DNA of 64,000 nt from JBJHBP01 sp050485645 (GCA_050485645.1 JBJHBT010000006.1:1-64000), one strand, 5' to 3'; shown: positions 33,456 through 42,645, counted from the first letter of the stretch. Notes: a model not told the origin generated them from the letters alone. Numbers and translations: made by a program.

Positions 33456-33995
33456 TCAGCCCTGATCGCGAAATCTCGAGATCCAGCGCCAGCCGAGGTT
33501 CACGACCACGAAGCCGAGCAGGGACGCGCACAGCGCGATCGTGAACAGCCCCAGGATCAGGGGCGGGCCCACTGACGATATCCAGTGCCACAGCGTGGGA
33601 ATCCAGCCGCTGACATCGTAGGCGTACTGAGCCGCTTCCTCGGTGATCACGACATCCCGCGCCGATTCCGCGCTTTCACCGGTCAGCGACGAACCGATGC
33701 GATAGGCGAAGATGAAAATGACGGGGAACGTGAATGGATTGGAGATCAGCGTGCTGACGGCGGCGATCGGCAGATTCGCCCTGAGCACAATGGCCGCGAT
33801 GCCGGCGAACAGTATCTGCGCGACGGGTGTCATGACGCCGAAAAAGAATCCCAGCGCAACGCCGCGTGACACGGACCGGCGGTTCAGTGTCCACAGGGCC
33901 GGATCGGCGAACCGCCTGTGCAGCGGTCGCAGCACCCGATAGTTGTCCATCCAGGACATGTCGGGTACGTACTTTTTGAGTCGGCTCCTGTCCAT
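33456..33995 (-). CDS. DUF2062 membrane protein
   Basis: 179 residues with the DUF2062 pattern: RRSVSRGVALGFFFGVMTP near residue 40, a helix through QILFAGIAAIVLRANLP, then STLISNPFTFPVIFIFAYRIG, and a last helix LILGLFTIALCASLLGFVVVNL. Three or four membrane helices, inner membrane. The biochemical role of DUF2062 is not established, although the domain is sometimes fused to glycosyltransferases. Separate from the metal operon by 79 bases on the same strand; divergent from the esterase fusion. Confidence 0.85.
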   Translation of the reverse strand: MDRSRLKKYVPDMSWMDNYRVLRPLHRRFADPALWTLNRRSVSRGVALGFFFGVMTPVAQILFAGIAAIVLRANLPIAAVSTLISNPFTFPVIFIFAYRIGSSLTGESAESARDVVITEEAAQYAYDVSGWIPTLWHWISSVGPPLILGLFTIALCASLLGFVVVNLGWRWISRFRDQG

Positions 33996-34255
33996 GAGAT
34001 ACCGTGAAGCGCCGTTCCATGATTGGCGTGGTAGTGTAAAGGAGGTGGTTCAACAACGCTGCTGCCATCTCCGACAAGCGTGAAACAGTGCCGTTCCGGG
34101 ATCCCGCGGAACGTATTGAAGGTGTCGGGACAGCCACTACAATGCACAGCGGGCCGGACGTCAACAGCCGTTCCGGTGCGCGTCTTCCACCACTGCCGAA
34201 AACCACCTTCTCGAGGATGCGGCATGAAACAGGGGCTGATGGGGGCAACAGCGTC

Positions 34256-35974
34256 ATGAAAGGACCCTTGCACGCCGCCGCGGTCCTGATACTGATGGCG
34301 GCCGGAACGATCGCCGCGGCTCAGCACGAAGACACCCGGGACGGAACGGGTCTGCAGCAGCCGGCCGCCACACCGGCGATGCGTCTGGCCCGTTTGGCCG
34401 CGGAGGTGCAGTTCGCTGAAGATGTCGCCGCCATCAGACGCCTGCAGCGCATCTACGGGTACTACCTCGACAAGGGCATGTGGGACGATGTCGTGGCGCT
34501 GTTGGCGGACGACGCGGTCGCACACTATCCGGCCGGCACCTATGTCGCCCAGGACAGCATCCGCCGGCATCTGCTCCTGAATGTCGGTGGCGGCGAAATG
34601 GGCGAAAACGGCCTGCGTCCGGGGCGCCCCTACAATCACCTGAGCCTGCAGTCGGTCATTCATCTGGCACCGGATGGCGATCAGGCGACTATACGTTCAC
34701 GAATGCTGCAGCAGCTCAACGTCGGAACTTCGGCGTCGACCGGCGCGGCCGTCTACGAGAACGAAGCCGTGCGCGAGGATGGTGCCTGGAAGTTCCGGTC
34801 GGTACATGCCTACAACACATGGGGCGCCAGCTACGAGGAAGGCTGGGCGCGCACGCGGGGCAGGGCGGTACCCGGTATCAGTGACAGCTATCCACCGGAT
34901 CGGCCTCCGACGACAGTATTCACGATGTTTCCAGCCGCCTATGAGCTGCCCTGGCACTACGCGAATCCCGTCAGCGGCCGCCACGCCGGCCCTGCACCGG
35001 TCCGGCATTCAGCGCCGGGAAACACCGTCACCCGTTCACCACCCAGTCAGGACGACACCATGCTTGCCGGTACGATTCCCCTGCATATTGCAACCGAACT
35101 TCGGGAGATCGGAGCGCGCATTGAAGCGCAGCGCACCGGCGAGCTGTACGCACCGCTGCATCGCATCGCACCGTTCAGCGGCGTGGATCTGGCCAGGGAC
35201 ATACCCTATGGTGACCACGAGCGGCATGTGCTGGATGTTTTTTCGCCGCAGGCACGCGACAGTGCGAAACCGGTCGTGGCGAAACCGGTCGTGGTGTTTG
35301 TGCACGGCGGCGGATTCTCGGGCGGCGCCAAGAGCACCGAGGGGTCACCTTTCTACGACAATGTGCCGCTTTGGGCGGCGGAGAACGGACTGGTTGGTGT
35401 CAACATCAACTACCGGCTCGCGCCAGAATTCGTGTGGCCTGCCGGTATCGAGGACGTCGCCGCGGTGGTTGCCTGGGTGCGGGAGCACATCGACGCCTAC
35501 GGTGGCGATCCGCGGCGGGTGTTTCTCTGGGGACATTCCGCCGGCGCCGCCCATGTAGCCGACTACATCGCGTGGCGCACGCGGCGCGACGAGGGTCCCG
35601 GCATCGCAGGGGCTATCCTGCTGTCCGGTTTCTACGATCTGGGTACCGAGGAGTCGCAGTGGGCCGCCTACTACGGCGACGATGTCTCGACCTACGCGGA
35701 GCGTTCATCGCTTGCCGCGCTTGCACGTTCGCCGATACCGCTGATGATCGTCGATGCGCAACTCGATCCGGAATACTTTCAGCTGGAGGCCGACAAACTT
35801 GCCCGCGCACGCGCGGCCATGCGCCGGCCCGTGCGACGCCTGCACCTGGTCGGGCATTCTCATCTGTCCGAAGGCTTCGCGGTTGGCACCGGGGATCATG
35901 CACTGACCGGGCCGTTGCTGGATTTCGTGATGCGCAGCGAAAGCGTTGACGTGGCGCTGCGGTCCGACCGGTGA
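34256..35974 (+). CDS. SnoaL-like domain fused to alpha/beta-hydrolase, secreted
   Basis: 572 residues. A signal peptide (AAAVLILMAAGTIAAAQ) precedes an NTF2/SnoaL-type domain (about 50-220: IRRLQRIYGYYLDKGMWDDVVALLADDA, then WKFRSVHAYNTWG). The carboxylesterase domain (about 280-565) has the oxyanion motif HGGGFSGG, nucleophile GHSAG, acid candidate DAQLDPEYF and His in VGHSHLSEGF, so the triad looks complete. The hydrolase contains a 15-bp tandem duplication (35264-35293). I take ATG 34256 because it begins the signal peptide. The stop overlaps the transporter GTG, so the two are coupled. Substrate unknown. Confidence 0.82.
   Translation: MKGPLHAAAVLILMAAGTIAAAQHEDTRDGTGLQQPAATPAMRLARLAAEVQFAEDVAAIRRLQRIYGYYLDKGMWDDVVALLADDAVAHYPAGTYVAQDSIRRHLLLNVGGGEMGENGLRPGRPYNHLSLQSVIHLAPDGDQATIRSRMLQQLNVGTSASTGAAVYENEAVREDGAWKFRSVHAYNTWGASYEEGWARTRGRAVPGISDSYPPDRPPTTVFTMFPAAYELPWHYANPVSGRHAGPAPVRHSAPGNTVTRSPPSQDDTMLAGTIPLHIATELREIGARIEAQRTGELYAPLHRIAPFSGVDLARDIPYGDHERHVLDVFSPQARDSAKPVVAKPVVVFVHGGGFSGGAKSTEGSPFYDNVPLWAAENGLVGVNINYRLAPEFVWPAGIEDVAAVVAWVREHIDAYGGDPRRVFLWGHSAGAAHVADYIAWRTRRDEGPGIAGAILLSGFYDLGTEESQWAAYYGDDVSTYAERSSLAALARSPIPLMIVDAQLDPEYFQLEADKLARARAAMRRPVRRLHLVGHSHLSEGFAVGTGDHALTGPLLDFVMRSESVDVALRSDR
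35264..35293 (+). repeat. 15-bp tandem duplication inside the esterase
   Basis: GCGAAACCGGTCGTG occurs twice in a row and gives AKPVVAKPVV just before the HGGG motif strand. The frame is kept. The extra five residues sit ahead of the oxyanion-hole strand. Confidence 0.85.
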
Positions 35975-37893
35975 ATCCGGACCAGGCGATCATTCTCGCC
36001 ATCCTGGGCGCTACGGTTGCGGCCTTCCTGTGGGGACGATGGCGTCACGATCTCGTTGCGGTCGGTTCGCTGCTGGTCTGCGTGATCGCAGGGCTGGTGC
36101 CGGCAACACAGGCCTTCGACGGCTTCGGTCATCCGGCGGTCGTCACGGTGGCCTGCGTGCTGATTCTCAGTCGCGGGTTGCAGATATCCGGAGCCGTCGA
36201 TGCACTGGCGCAGCGCATACTTCCGGCCAGCAGCGGGCCAATGGCCAGTATCGCTGCTTTCACTGGACTCGCCGCCGCACTGTCGGCCTTCATGAACAAT
36301 GTCGGTGCGCTGGCTTTGCTGATGCCGATCGGTATCCAGATCGCGAACCGACTTGAGATCCCGCCCGGCCGCGTGCTGATGCCGATGGCTTTCGGATCCA
36401 TTCTCGGCGGCATGACGACGCTGATCGGTACGCCACCGAACCTGATCGTCGCCGGCTTCCGTACACAGACCGGTGCACCGGGATTCGGCATGTTCGATTT
36501 CACGCCGGCGGGAATCGTGGTCGCGTTGGCGGGCGTGCTGTTCGTGACGCTGGTCGGCTGGCGACTGGTTCCCACCCGCGAACAGACGGAAGGCAAGGGA
36601 TTCGAAATCGGCGCTTACCTGACGGAAGCGCTGATTCCGGAAAAGAGCAAAGCGGTAGGCATGTCGCTGGCCGACATCGAATCGGCTCTGGAGGAAGCCG
36701 ATGCCCAGGTCGTCGGACTGGTGCGCGACGAACTGCGTATTCCCGGGCCGGGCGGGGCTCGCAAGCTGCGGGCTGATGACATTCTGATTATTGAAGCCGA
36801 CCCCGAAGCCCTGGCTTCGGCATTGTCTACCCTTGGTCTCACGCTGGTTGAAGCCGTGCCGGCCGAGCAATCGGATGCGGAAAAAGGGGATACGGACGCG
36901 CAACGGAACGAGACATCGTCTGGACGGCCGGCTGCGATGAGCGCCGCGGGCAGAATTGTTGCCGGCAACCCTGCTGTCAGCCCGGATGCGGAGCAGGATC
37001 CGGACAGGGAAGGCAAACCCAGAAAGATACAGTCCGAAGAAATCGCTCTGGTGGAATTTGCCGTGCTGCCGGACTCATCGATGATCGGCCGATCAGCAAC
37101 CGATCTGCGCCTTCGTACCCGTTACGCGATCAACCTGCTGGCCGTCTCCAGGCAGGGCAGACGGTCTTTGTCCAGACTCAGGACCATGAACATCCATGCG
37201 GGCGACGTACTGCTGATGCAGGGCAGTGCCGACTCGTTGAACGAGTTCGCGTCCGAGTTCGGCTGTGTGCCCCTGGCCGAACGGGCGCTGCGACTGCCGG
37301 ACAAGCGTGCCTCGGTGATCGCCGTCGGCGTGATGCTGCTTGCCGTCTCGGGGGCGGCGTTCGGACTGCTGCCGGCAGCGATTTCCTTCGCGATGGGTGT
37401 CGTCGTCCTGATGGCCACTCGTGTCATCCCGCCAAGACGAATCTACGAGGCTGTGGACTGGCCGGTCATCGTGCTGCTCGCGGCGTTGATTCCCGTGGCA
37501 GGTGCAATGGCAAGTTCCGGCGCGGCCGATCTGATGGCGCGACTGCTGCTGGACAAGGTGGCACAGGGCAATGCCATTGTCGCGCTGGTACTGATCCTCA
37601 TCGTGACAATGACGCTCAGTGATTTCATGAACAATGCGGCCACTGCGGCAATGATGTGCCCGATCGCGATAGGCGCGGCATCGCAGCTTGGGGTCAACGC
37701 GGATCCGTTTCTGATGGCGGTGGCGATCGGGGCTTCATGCGCATTTCTCACGCCCATCGGTCACCAGAACAATACGCTGATTCTTGGCCCGGGCGGTTTT
37801 CGTTTCGGAGACTACTGGCGACTGGGGCTGCCGCTGGAAGTTATCGTTGTGGTCGTGGCGATTCCCGCAATCATCCTGGTATGGCCGCTCTAG
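35971..37893 (+). CDS. DASS/SLC13-type transporter with RCK_C (TrkA-C) domains
   Basis: 640 residues from GTG 35971, overlapping the upstream stop (GTGA). N-terminal helices carry the family motif FMNNVGALALLMPI and LIGTPPNLIVAGFR. A cytoplasmic middle has two TrkA-C domains (about 205-290 and 355-425), and the C-terminal half repeats the motif as FMNNAATAAMMCPIA and FLTPIGHQNNTLILGPGGF. Such proteins move di/tricarboxylates or sulfate with sodium; RCK_C domains usually sense nucleotides or ions. A polar linker of about 65 residues between the two RCK_C domains is longer than usual. Substrate unknown. Confidence 0.85.
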   Translation: MNPDQAIILAILGATVAAFLWGRWRHDLVAVGSLLVCVIAGLVPATQAFDGFGHPAVVTVACVLILSRGLQISGAVDALAQRILPASSGPMASIAAFTGLAAALSAFMNNVGALALLMPIGIQIANRLEIPPGRVLMPMAFGSILGGMTTLIGTPPNLIVAGFRTQTGAPGFGMFDFTPAGIVVALAGVLFVTLVGWRLVPTREQTEGKGFEIGAYLTEALIPEKSKAVGMSLADIESALEEADAQVVGLVRDELRIPGPGGARKLRADDILIIEADPEALASALSTLGLTLVEAVPAEQSDAEKGDTDAQRNETSSGRPAAMSAAGRIVAGNPAVSPDAEQDPDREGKPRKIQSEEIALVEFAVLPDSSMIGRSATDLRLRTRYAINLLAVSRQGRRSLSRLRTMNIHAGDVLLMQGSADSLNEFASEFGCVPLAERALRLPDKRASVIAVGVMLLAVSGAAFGLLPAAISFAMGVVVLMATRVIPPRRIYEAVDWPVIVLLAALIPVAGAMASSGAADLMARLLLDKVAQGNAIVALVLILIVTMTLSDFMNNAATAAMMCPIAIGAASQLGVNADPFLMAVAIGASCAFLTPIGHQNNTLILGPGGFRFGDYWRLGLPLEVIVVVVAIPAIILVWPL

Positions 37894-38363
37894 CAGCCTG
37901 AGTCCGACAGGCTGCCAGACAGACCAGGCAGGATCTCGGCAACAAAGTGGTCATGGGCGCTGAATCGGGGCGTCAGCTGGATGAACTCCTCAGGGGTGAC
38001 CCACCGGGACTCGTCAACTTCACCGGGTGCCAGATGCAGCCTGGTTGACCTTACGCGCGCCAGCCACCAGTGCAGGCGAACCTGTCCGTCGTCCGTGTAG
38101 CACTCCCACACCTTCCGTTCCGCTGTGGCATCCAGGCCCGCTTCTTCCTTCAGTTCCCGCACCACAGCTTCGGCGGCGGATTCTCCTGGCTCGATCATGC
38201 CGCTGGGTGGTCCCCAGTAGCCGCTGCGTCGTCGCGCCGCGGGGCCGCGTCGAAATACAAGCATTCGCTCACCGTCGAGTACCACCGCGACGATGGCTTC
38301 CACGGGTCTTACGGACGGATCAGCTGGATCTTCGGGTAGCGGGGCGGTTGACGAAGCCGTCAT
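37890..38363 (-). CDS. Nudix hydrolase
   Basis: 157 residues. The Nudix box is near residue 58: GX5EX7REUXEEXGU is met by GMIEPGESAAEAVVRELKEE followed by AGL. The strand before it, AIVAVVLDGERMLVFRRG, is typical. Nudix enzymes split nucleoside diphosphates linked to another group; the substrate is not readable. The gene converges with the transporter and their ends overlap by four bases. The ATG directly follows the T-tract of a terminator on the same strand, and no ribosome site is left, so a later start or leaderless translation is possible. Confidence 0.82.
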   Translation of the reverse strand: MTASSTAPLPEDPADPSVRPVEAIVAVVLDGERMLVFRRGPAARRRSGYWGPPSGMIEPGESAAEAVVRELKEEAGLDATAERKVWECYTDDGQVRLHWWLARVRSTRLHLAPGEVDESRWVTPEEFIQLTPRFSAHDHFVAEILPGLSGSLSDSGC

Positions 38364-38396
38364 AAAAAACGACCGGACAGCTGACTGCCCGGTCGT
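38364..38396 (-). terminator. rho-independent terminator after the DUF3450 gene
   Basis: On the minus strand ACGACCGG pairs with CCGGTCGT, with four more inner pairs after one mismatch and a CAG-side tetraloop, followed by six Ts (38369-38364). It lies 35 bases past the DUF3450 stop and ends right at the Nudix ATG. Confidence 0.8.
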
Positions 38397-38431
38397 TCTC
38401 GTCTCTGGCGAAGTGCGAGCCTGATCCGTGC

Positions 38432-39154
38432 TCAGCCTTCCGGCGCAGGCAGCGGGACCAGGACCAGATCCGGCGCGATCTGCTGACGGGCCATGCGCAG
38501 CGCCTGACGGACCGAGTTGCGGTAGCGGCTGCCCAGTGGTTGCCAGCTGCGTGTTTCCTGATCCCAGGCACCGGTATATTCCAGATCGGGCGTCTGGTAA
38601 ACCAGTCCTACCCGGCCCAATTGCAGGAAAAACACCTCGCGGATCGTGCCGCCGATCTCGATCTGTCCCTCGTAGGCGGTGACGTTGCGCCCGTACTCCA
38701 TCTCGATCTGCCACGCTTCGAGTACACGGCGGTACTTGTCGGAAATCCGTACCTCCGGACGATCCACCAGCACTTTCAGATTCTCGACCCTTTCGATGCG
38801 CTCGTCCTGGTAGAACGGCATGTCCAGTGCGACAAACTGTTCCAGGGCATCGAGCATCTGGGTCAGCAGCGCCGGCGCCTGCCGTTCCAGATCGGGGATC
38901 ATTTCCATGGCGCCGCGCATACCCACAACCTCGCGGTCCTGGTTGGCGATCTGGCGCTCAAGCAGAGAGTTGTAGATGCCGAGGCTGTCCACCTGCCGCA
39001 GCAGACGGGAATACTCCTCTACGGGCGTCAACGCCTCTTCTTCTTCGATCAGGCCCGGGATATCCAGCCCCGCTGCCGGGTCATCCTGTGCCATGGCGGC
39101 AAAGGACCAGGAAACCAGAAGGGCCGACATCAGCCCCGGATAGACTACTCGCAT
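38432..39154 (-). CDS. DUF3450 periplasmic protein
   Basis: 240 residues from ATG 39154, with GGAGG six bases upstream. A signal peptide (LMSALLVSWSFAAMA) precedes a helical and strand-rich body with LLRQVDSLGIYNSLLERQIANQ, LDMPFYQDERIERVENL, YGRNVTAYEGQIEI and FFLQLGRVGLVYQTPD, the DUF3450 pattern. In other gammaproteobacteria, DUF3450 genes often lie beside ExbB/TonB-type energy-transfer genes; none are here. Function unknown. Two Met codons upstream (from 39169) have no ribosome site. Confidence 0.82.
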   Translation of the reverse strand: MRVVYPGLMSALLVSWSFAAMAQDDPAAGLDIPGLIEEEEALTPVEEYSRLLRQVDSLGIYNSLLERQIANQDREVVGMRGAMEMIPDLERQAPALLTQMLDALEQFVALDMPFYQDERIERVENLKVLVDRPEVRISDKYRRVLEAWQIEMEYGRNVTAYEGQIEIGGTIREVFFLQLGRVGLVYQTPDLEYTGAWDQETRSWQPLGSRYRNSVRQALRMARQQIAPDLVLVPLPAPEG

Positions 39155-39377
39155 GCTTAACCTCCGCAAGGACTCTCACGCCAGCGCGCGGTCGCGGGCC
39201 GCGTCAATCTGGCGCCCAGTTTTTCTTTTCTGACCAACCAGATAGGTGAAAAACCTGAACTGTTAATCCCCTCCGGGGCGCTACAGACACCCTCGAAGTT
39301 CCCTCAAGTCATTGGGCGATTCTAACATCAAAGCGACGCCTGCGTGCTTCGGATACTGCCGCTGTCAACAGGCCCCC

Positions 39378-40328
39378 TCACACACCCAGGGCCGCACGCG
39401 GATTCGCCTGGAAAGTTTCAGCCATACGCCGGTACAGCGCCTCCGCCTCGGGGGTGTCCGCCGCCGGCGCCATGATCTGCAGCGTGACGAACTGGTCGCC
39501 GGCCGGGCTGCCGGGCAATCCGCGGCCTCTGAGCCGCAGCCGCTGGCCGGAGCGCGAGCCGCGCGGAATCGTCAGATCCACAGTGCCGCCGAGCGTAGGC
39601 ACTTTCACGACGGCGCCCAGCGCCGCCTCCCACGGCATGATCGGCACGTCGAGGTGGATGTTGCGGCCTTCAGGACGAAAGTACGGGTGAGGCGTGATCT
39701 GAATGACCGCGTAGAGGTCTCCCGGCGGGCCGCCACCCATACCCTGGCCACCCTGGCCCTGCAGGCGGATGCGCTGGCCATCCGACACGCCCGCGGGAAT
39801 CCGTACCCGCAGCGAGCGTGTGGCCTGCTGCGTGCCACCGGCATCGTGACGGGGAGCGCTGCCCAGGCTCAATTCGCGCGTGGTGCCCCGGTAAGCCTCT
39901 TCCAGACTGACGGGGACCGATACGCGCAGGTCATCGCCGGCGGCGCGGAACGAACCGCGCGCGCCGTGGAACCCGCCCCCGCCGAACAGCGACTCGAAGA
40001 AGTCGCTGAACTCGCCGGGACCACCGAACCCGGACGGCCGCTGACCCTGTCGCGCGCCGCCGAAATGGGAGGCATCCCAGTCCGGAGGTGGCCGAAACCC
40101 CTGACCGGCCTTCCAGTCGGCGCCCAGCGCGTCATACGCGGCACGCTTCTCAGGGTCGCTGAGCACCTCGTACGCCTCACCGACTTCCTTGAAGCGCTCC
40201 TCCGCATCCGGTTCCTTGCTGACGTCCGGGTGAAACTTGCGCGCAAGTTTGCGGTACGCACGCTTGATGTCATCCTGACCCGCGTCGCGCGCAACCCCGA
40301 TAATCTTGTAGTAATCCTTGAACTGCAT
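39378..40328 (-). CDS. cbpA: CbpA/DnaJ-class co-chaperone
   Basis: 316 residues. The N-terminal J-domain (about 1-70) carries HPD in KFHPDVSK. A Gly/Phe-rich linker follows (about 85-125), then two C-terminal beta domains (LRVRIPAGVSDGQRIRLQGQG and LTIPRGSRSGQRLRLRGRG). No zinc-finger Cys repeats are present, so this is the CbpA type rather than DnaJ. It would recruit DnaK through HPD and bind unfolded proteins. ATG 40328 starts the standard MQFKDYY N-terminus; longer readings are spurious. No dnaK or cbpM is adjacent. Confidence 0.9.
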   Translation of the reverse strand: MQFKDYYKIIGVARDAGQDDIKRAYRKLARKFHPDVSKEPDAEERFKEVGEAYEVLSDPEKRAAYDALGADWKAGQGFRPPPDWDASHFGGARQGQRPSGFGGPGEFSDFFESLFGGGGFHGARGSFRAAGDDLRVSVPVSLEEAYRGTTRELSLGSAPRHDAGGTQQATRSLRVRIPAGVSDGQRIRLQGQGGQGMGGGPPGDLYAVIQITPHPYFRPEGRNIHLDVPIMPWEAALGAVVKVPTLGGTVDLTIPRGSRSGQRLRLRGRGLPGSPAGDQFVTLQIMAPAADTPEAEALYRRMAETFQANPRAALGV

Positions 40329-40518
40329 GGCGCTCGACAGGTGGCTGGCCGCTATTGCAGCACAGGCGGCGCGCTGGCGGCCACTGTTGCAACCACAATG
40401 GGGCTGCCGTGCACCCGCTTCAAGCCGACACCGCTGTATAATCCGCGGCCATGACACAGGCAGGCAGACACATCGCCGCCACGTGGCCGGCATCGGTGTT
40501 CCGGACGGCAACCCGGTG

Positions 40519-41235
40519 GTGAACCTTTCCGGCCGAGGCCGCGGCTTCAATCCCGTCACGTTTTCAGTTGCCGCGGCCGTCCTGCTGGCCGGCGTGCTGG
40601 CTAGCGGCATCGCGCTGGCGCATGGCATCGGCGGCGGGGACGAAGCCTTCATCACCCGCAACGTTGGCGCGGCGATCGTCCCGTACGCCTATCTGGGCGC
40701 CAAGCACATGGTGACGGGATTCGACCATCTGCTGTTTCTGGCCGGCGTGATCTTCTTTCTGCGCAGGCTGCGGGACGTTGCGCTGTACGTCACGCTGTTC
40801 GCAGTTGGCCACAGCACGACACTGCTGTTCGGCGTCATCGGTGGCTATCATATGAATGTCCATCTGGTGGACGCGATCATAGGACTGTCGGTGGTGTATA
40901 AGGGCTTCGAGAACGTCGGCGGTTTTCGTCGCCTCGGGTTCGCGCCGGACACCCGACTGGCCGTGCTGATTTTCGGTTTGTTTCACGGCTTCGGACTGGC
41001 AGCTGCCCTGAAGGATTTCGACATCGCCCCGGAAGGCCTGATCGTGAACATGGTGGCCTTCAATGTCGGCGTCGAACTCGGTCAGCTGCTCGCGCTGGCC
41101 GTGATGCTGGTGGTGTTCAACCTATGGCGCAGAACGACCGGATTCTCCCGCTATGCCTACGCGGCCAATGTGGGACTGATGGCTGCCGGGTTCGCATTGA
41201 TCGGCTATCAGCTGACAGGCTATTTCGTCGCCTGA
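40519..41235 (+). CDS. HupE/UreJ-family membrane protein
   Basis: 238 residues from GTG 40519. Six or seven membrane helices. Family signs are the HGIGGGDEAFI near the N-terminus, GAKHMVTGFDHLLFLAGVIFF, VTLFAVGHSTTLLFG, IFGLFHGFGLAAALKDF and MVAFNVGVELGQLLAL, with several His that may bind nickel or another metal. HupE/UreJ proteins are thought to take up nickel or related metals. No hydrogenase or urease genes lie in the window. The start is uncertain: GTG 40516 or an upstream codon is possible, but the longer N-terminus crosses the cbpA start. Confidence 0.72.
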   Translation: MNLSGRGRGFNPVTFSVAAAVLLAGVLASGIALAHGIGGGDEAFITRNVGAAIVPYAYLGAKHMVTGFDHLLFLAGVIFFLRRLRDVALYVTLFAVGHSTTLLFGVIGGYHMNVHLVDAIIGLSVVYKGFENVGGFRRLGFAPDTRLAVLIFGLFHGFGLAAALKDFDIAPEGLIVNMVAFNVGVELGQLLALAVMLVVFNLWRRTTGFSRYAYAANVGLMAAGFALIGYQLTGYFVA

Positions 41236-41323
41236 AGGCTTGCCGCTCGAGGCGTTGAAGGCGTAGGGACGCAGGGTCGTGAGCTGTGATACATTGCGTT
41301 CCCGCGCACGCGGGCATCGCAAC

Positions 41324-41397
41324 GGCTAGGTGGCAGAGTGGTGATGCAGCGGCCTGCAAAGCCGCGTACACCGGTTCGATTCCGGTCCTAGCCTCCA
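41324..41397 (+). tRNA. tRNA-Cys (GCA)
   Basis: 74 bases with encoded CCA. The acceptor stem pairs GGCTAGG with CCTAGCC, the T-arm loop is TTCGATT, and the anticodon loop CTGCAAA is held by a GCGGC/GCCGC stem, so the anticodon is GCA. Discriminator base is T. An EamA gene starts ten bases later. Confidence 0.95.
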
Positions 41398-41406
41398 ACG
41401 GTTGCC

Positions 41407-42309
41407 ATGCCTTTCAGTCGTCACGTTACCGGACCCGCCATTGCCCTGGCCGCGTTGACCGCGATCTGGGGCGGCAACTGGGTCGTGATGAAAATCGCCC
41501 TGATGGATGCCGCACCGCTGACCTTCTCGGCGATGCGTTCGGTGCTGGCGGCACTGGCGCTGTTCCTGGTCCTGTTCCTCCTGCGTAAGCCGCTGCGTCC
41601 GACGCGCGGGTGGTCGCTGGTGGGGCTGGGGCTGCTGCAGACCACGGGATTCGTCGGCATGGTGGCTGTTGCGCTGGAGACGGGCGGGGCGGGCAGGAGT
41701 GCGGTGCTCGCCTACACGATGCCGTTCTGGACGCTGCTGCTGGCCAGTGCGCTGCTGGGTGAACGTCTGCAACTCGTACAGTGGCTCGTCGTCGCCCTGG
41801 CCGGCGCCGGCCTGATCGGCATTCTCAACCCCTGGCAGAACGCTTTGGCGACAGCGGATGTCCTCTGGTCGCTGGGCGCGGCACTGAGCTGGGCGGGTAG
41901 CAACATACTGGTCAAACGCATGGAGCTGGAGAGCGGCGAACTGCTGAATGTCTCGGCCTGGCAGACCACCGCCGGCGCCGTGGCGCTGACAGCGCTTGCC
42001 GTTGTATTCGGCAGCGACCCGTCGGTGCAGTGGACGCTGTCGTTCTCGATCGCGCTGGCCTACAACGTCGTATTCGCCACTGCCCTGGCATGGCTGCTGT
42101 GGATCTATGCGCTCAGCCGCCTCAGCGCCGGCGCCACCGGTCTTGCGTCCCTTGGCTCGCCGGTGTTCGCGCTGGTCGTAGCATGGCTTTATTTCGGCGA
42201 AGTACCGACAGCCTGGGAGGCCGCCGGGATGGCGCTGATCCTGATCTCGCTTGGCATACTCAGCCTGATCGGCTGGCTGCGCGTAACGCGGGCGCCGACC
42301 GGTGCCTGA
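41407..42309 (+). CDS. EamA/DMT-family transporter
   Basis: 300 residues, ten predicted membrane helices in two EamA halves. First half: LAALTAIWGGNWVVMKIAL, then AVLAYTMPFWTLLLASALLGERL. Second half: LGAALSWAGSNILVKRM and GLASLGSPVFALVVAWLYFGEVPTAWEAAGMALI. Inner-membrane drug/metabolite transporters of this kind export amino acids or other small metabolites; the substrate is unknown. It begins right after tRNA-Cys and may share its promoter. The 249 bases after it to tRNA-Leu hold no gene I can support. Confidence 0.87.
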   Translation: MPFSRHVTGPAIALAALTAIWGGNWVVMKIALMDAAPLTFSAMRSVLAALALFLVLFLLRKPLRPTRGWSLVGLGLLQTTGFVGMVAVALETGGAGRSAVLAYTMPFWTLLLASALLGERLQLVQWLVVALAGAGLIGILNPWQNALATADVLWSLGAALSWAGSNILVKRMELESGELLNVSAWQTTAGAVALTALAVVFGSDPSVQWTLSFSIALAYNVVFATALAWLLWIYALSRLSAGATGLASLGSPVFALVVAWLYFGEVPTAWEAAGMALILISLGILSLIGWLRVTRAPTGA

Positions 42310-42558
42310 GCGACGCGTTGATCCAGTGCGGCTTCCAGTGCCGCAATACGCGCATCGTTGTCATTCGCGGCGGCAGCTGCGCGCAGAACGGCTCCAATGG
42401 ATGGCTGTGGAATCCGGACAGCGATGCCGCTTGGACGAGTGAACAGGCCAGCGTCATCGCGGGCGGACATACGAAGCAGCCATGATGTCTCACCGTTGCT
42501 GGGCGCCCCTGTAACGGAAGTGAAACATTATATAAAAGACTTAACTACATGAAAAATA

Positions 42559-42645
42559 TGGTGTCCGGGGCCGGAGTCGAACCGGCACGGCCTTGCGGCC
42601 AGCGGATTTTAAGTCCGCTGCGTCTACCTGTTTCGCCACCCGGAC
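42559..42645 (-). tRNA. tRNA-Leu (TAA)
   Basis: 87 bases on the minus strand including CCA. The acceptor stem pairs GTCCGGG with CCCGGAC. The anticodon loop CTTAAAA within AGCGGA/TCCGCT gives anticodon TAA. A long variable arm GCCGC-AA-GGC follows, and the T-loop is TTCGACT. Class II tRNA, as expected for Leu. Downstream on the minus strand is a T-rich stretch that may end transcription. Confidence 0.95.

Noticed and set aside
42189..42493. Small minus-strand frames after the EamA gene
   Set aside because: Two frames of 77 and 93 residues overlap each other and the EamA 3' end; neither shows a ribosome site or recognisable domain.
41324..42645. tRNA-flanked segment as an integrated element
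   Set aside because: tRNA-Cys and tRNA-Leu flank only an EamA gene; no integrase and no direct repeat of the tRNA 3' end was found.
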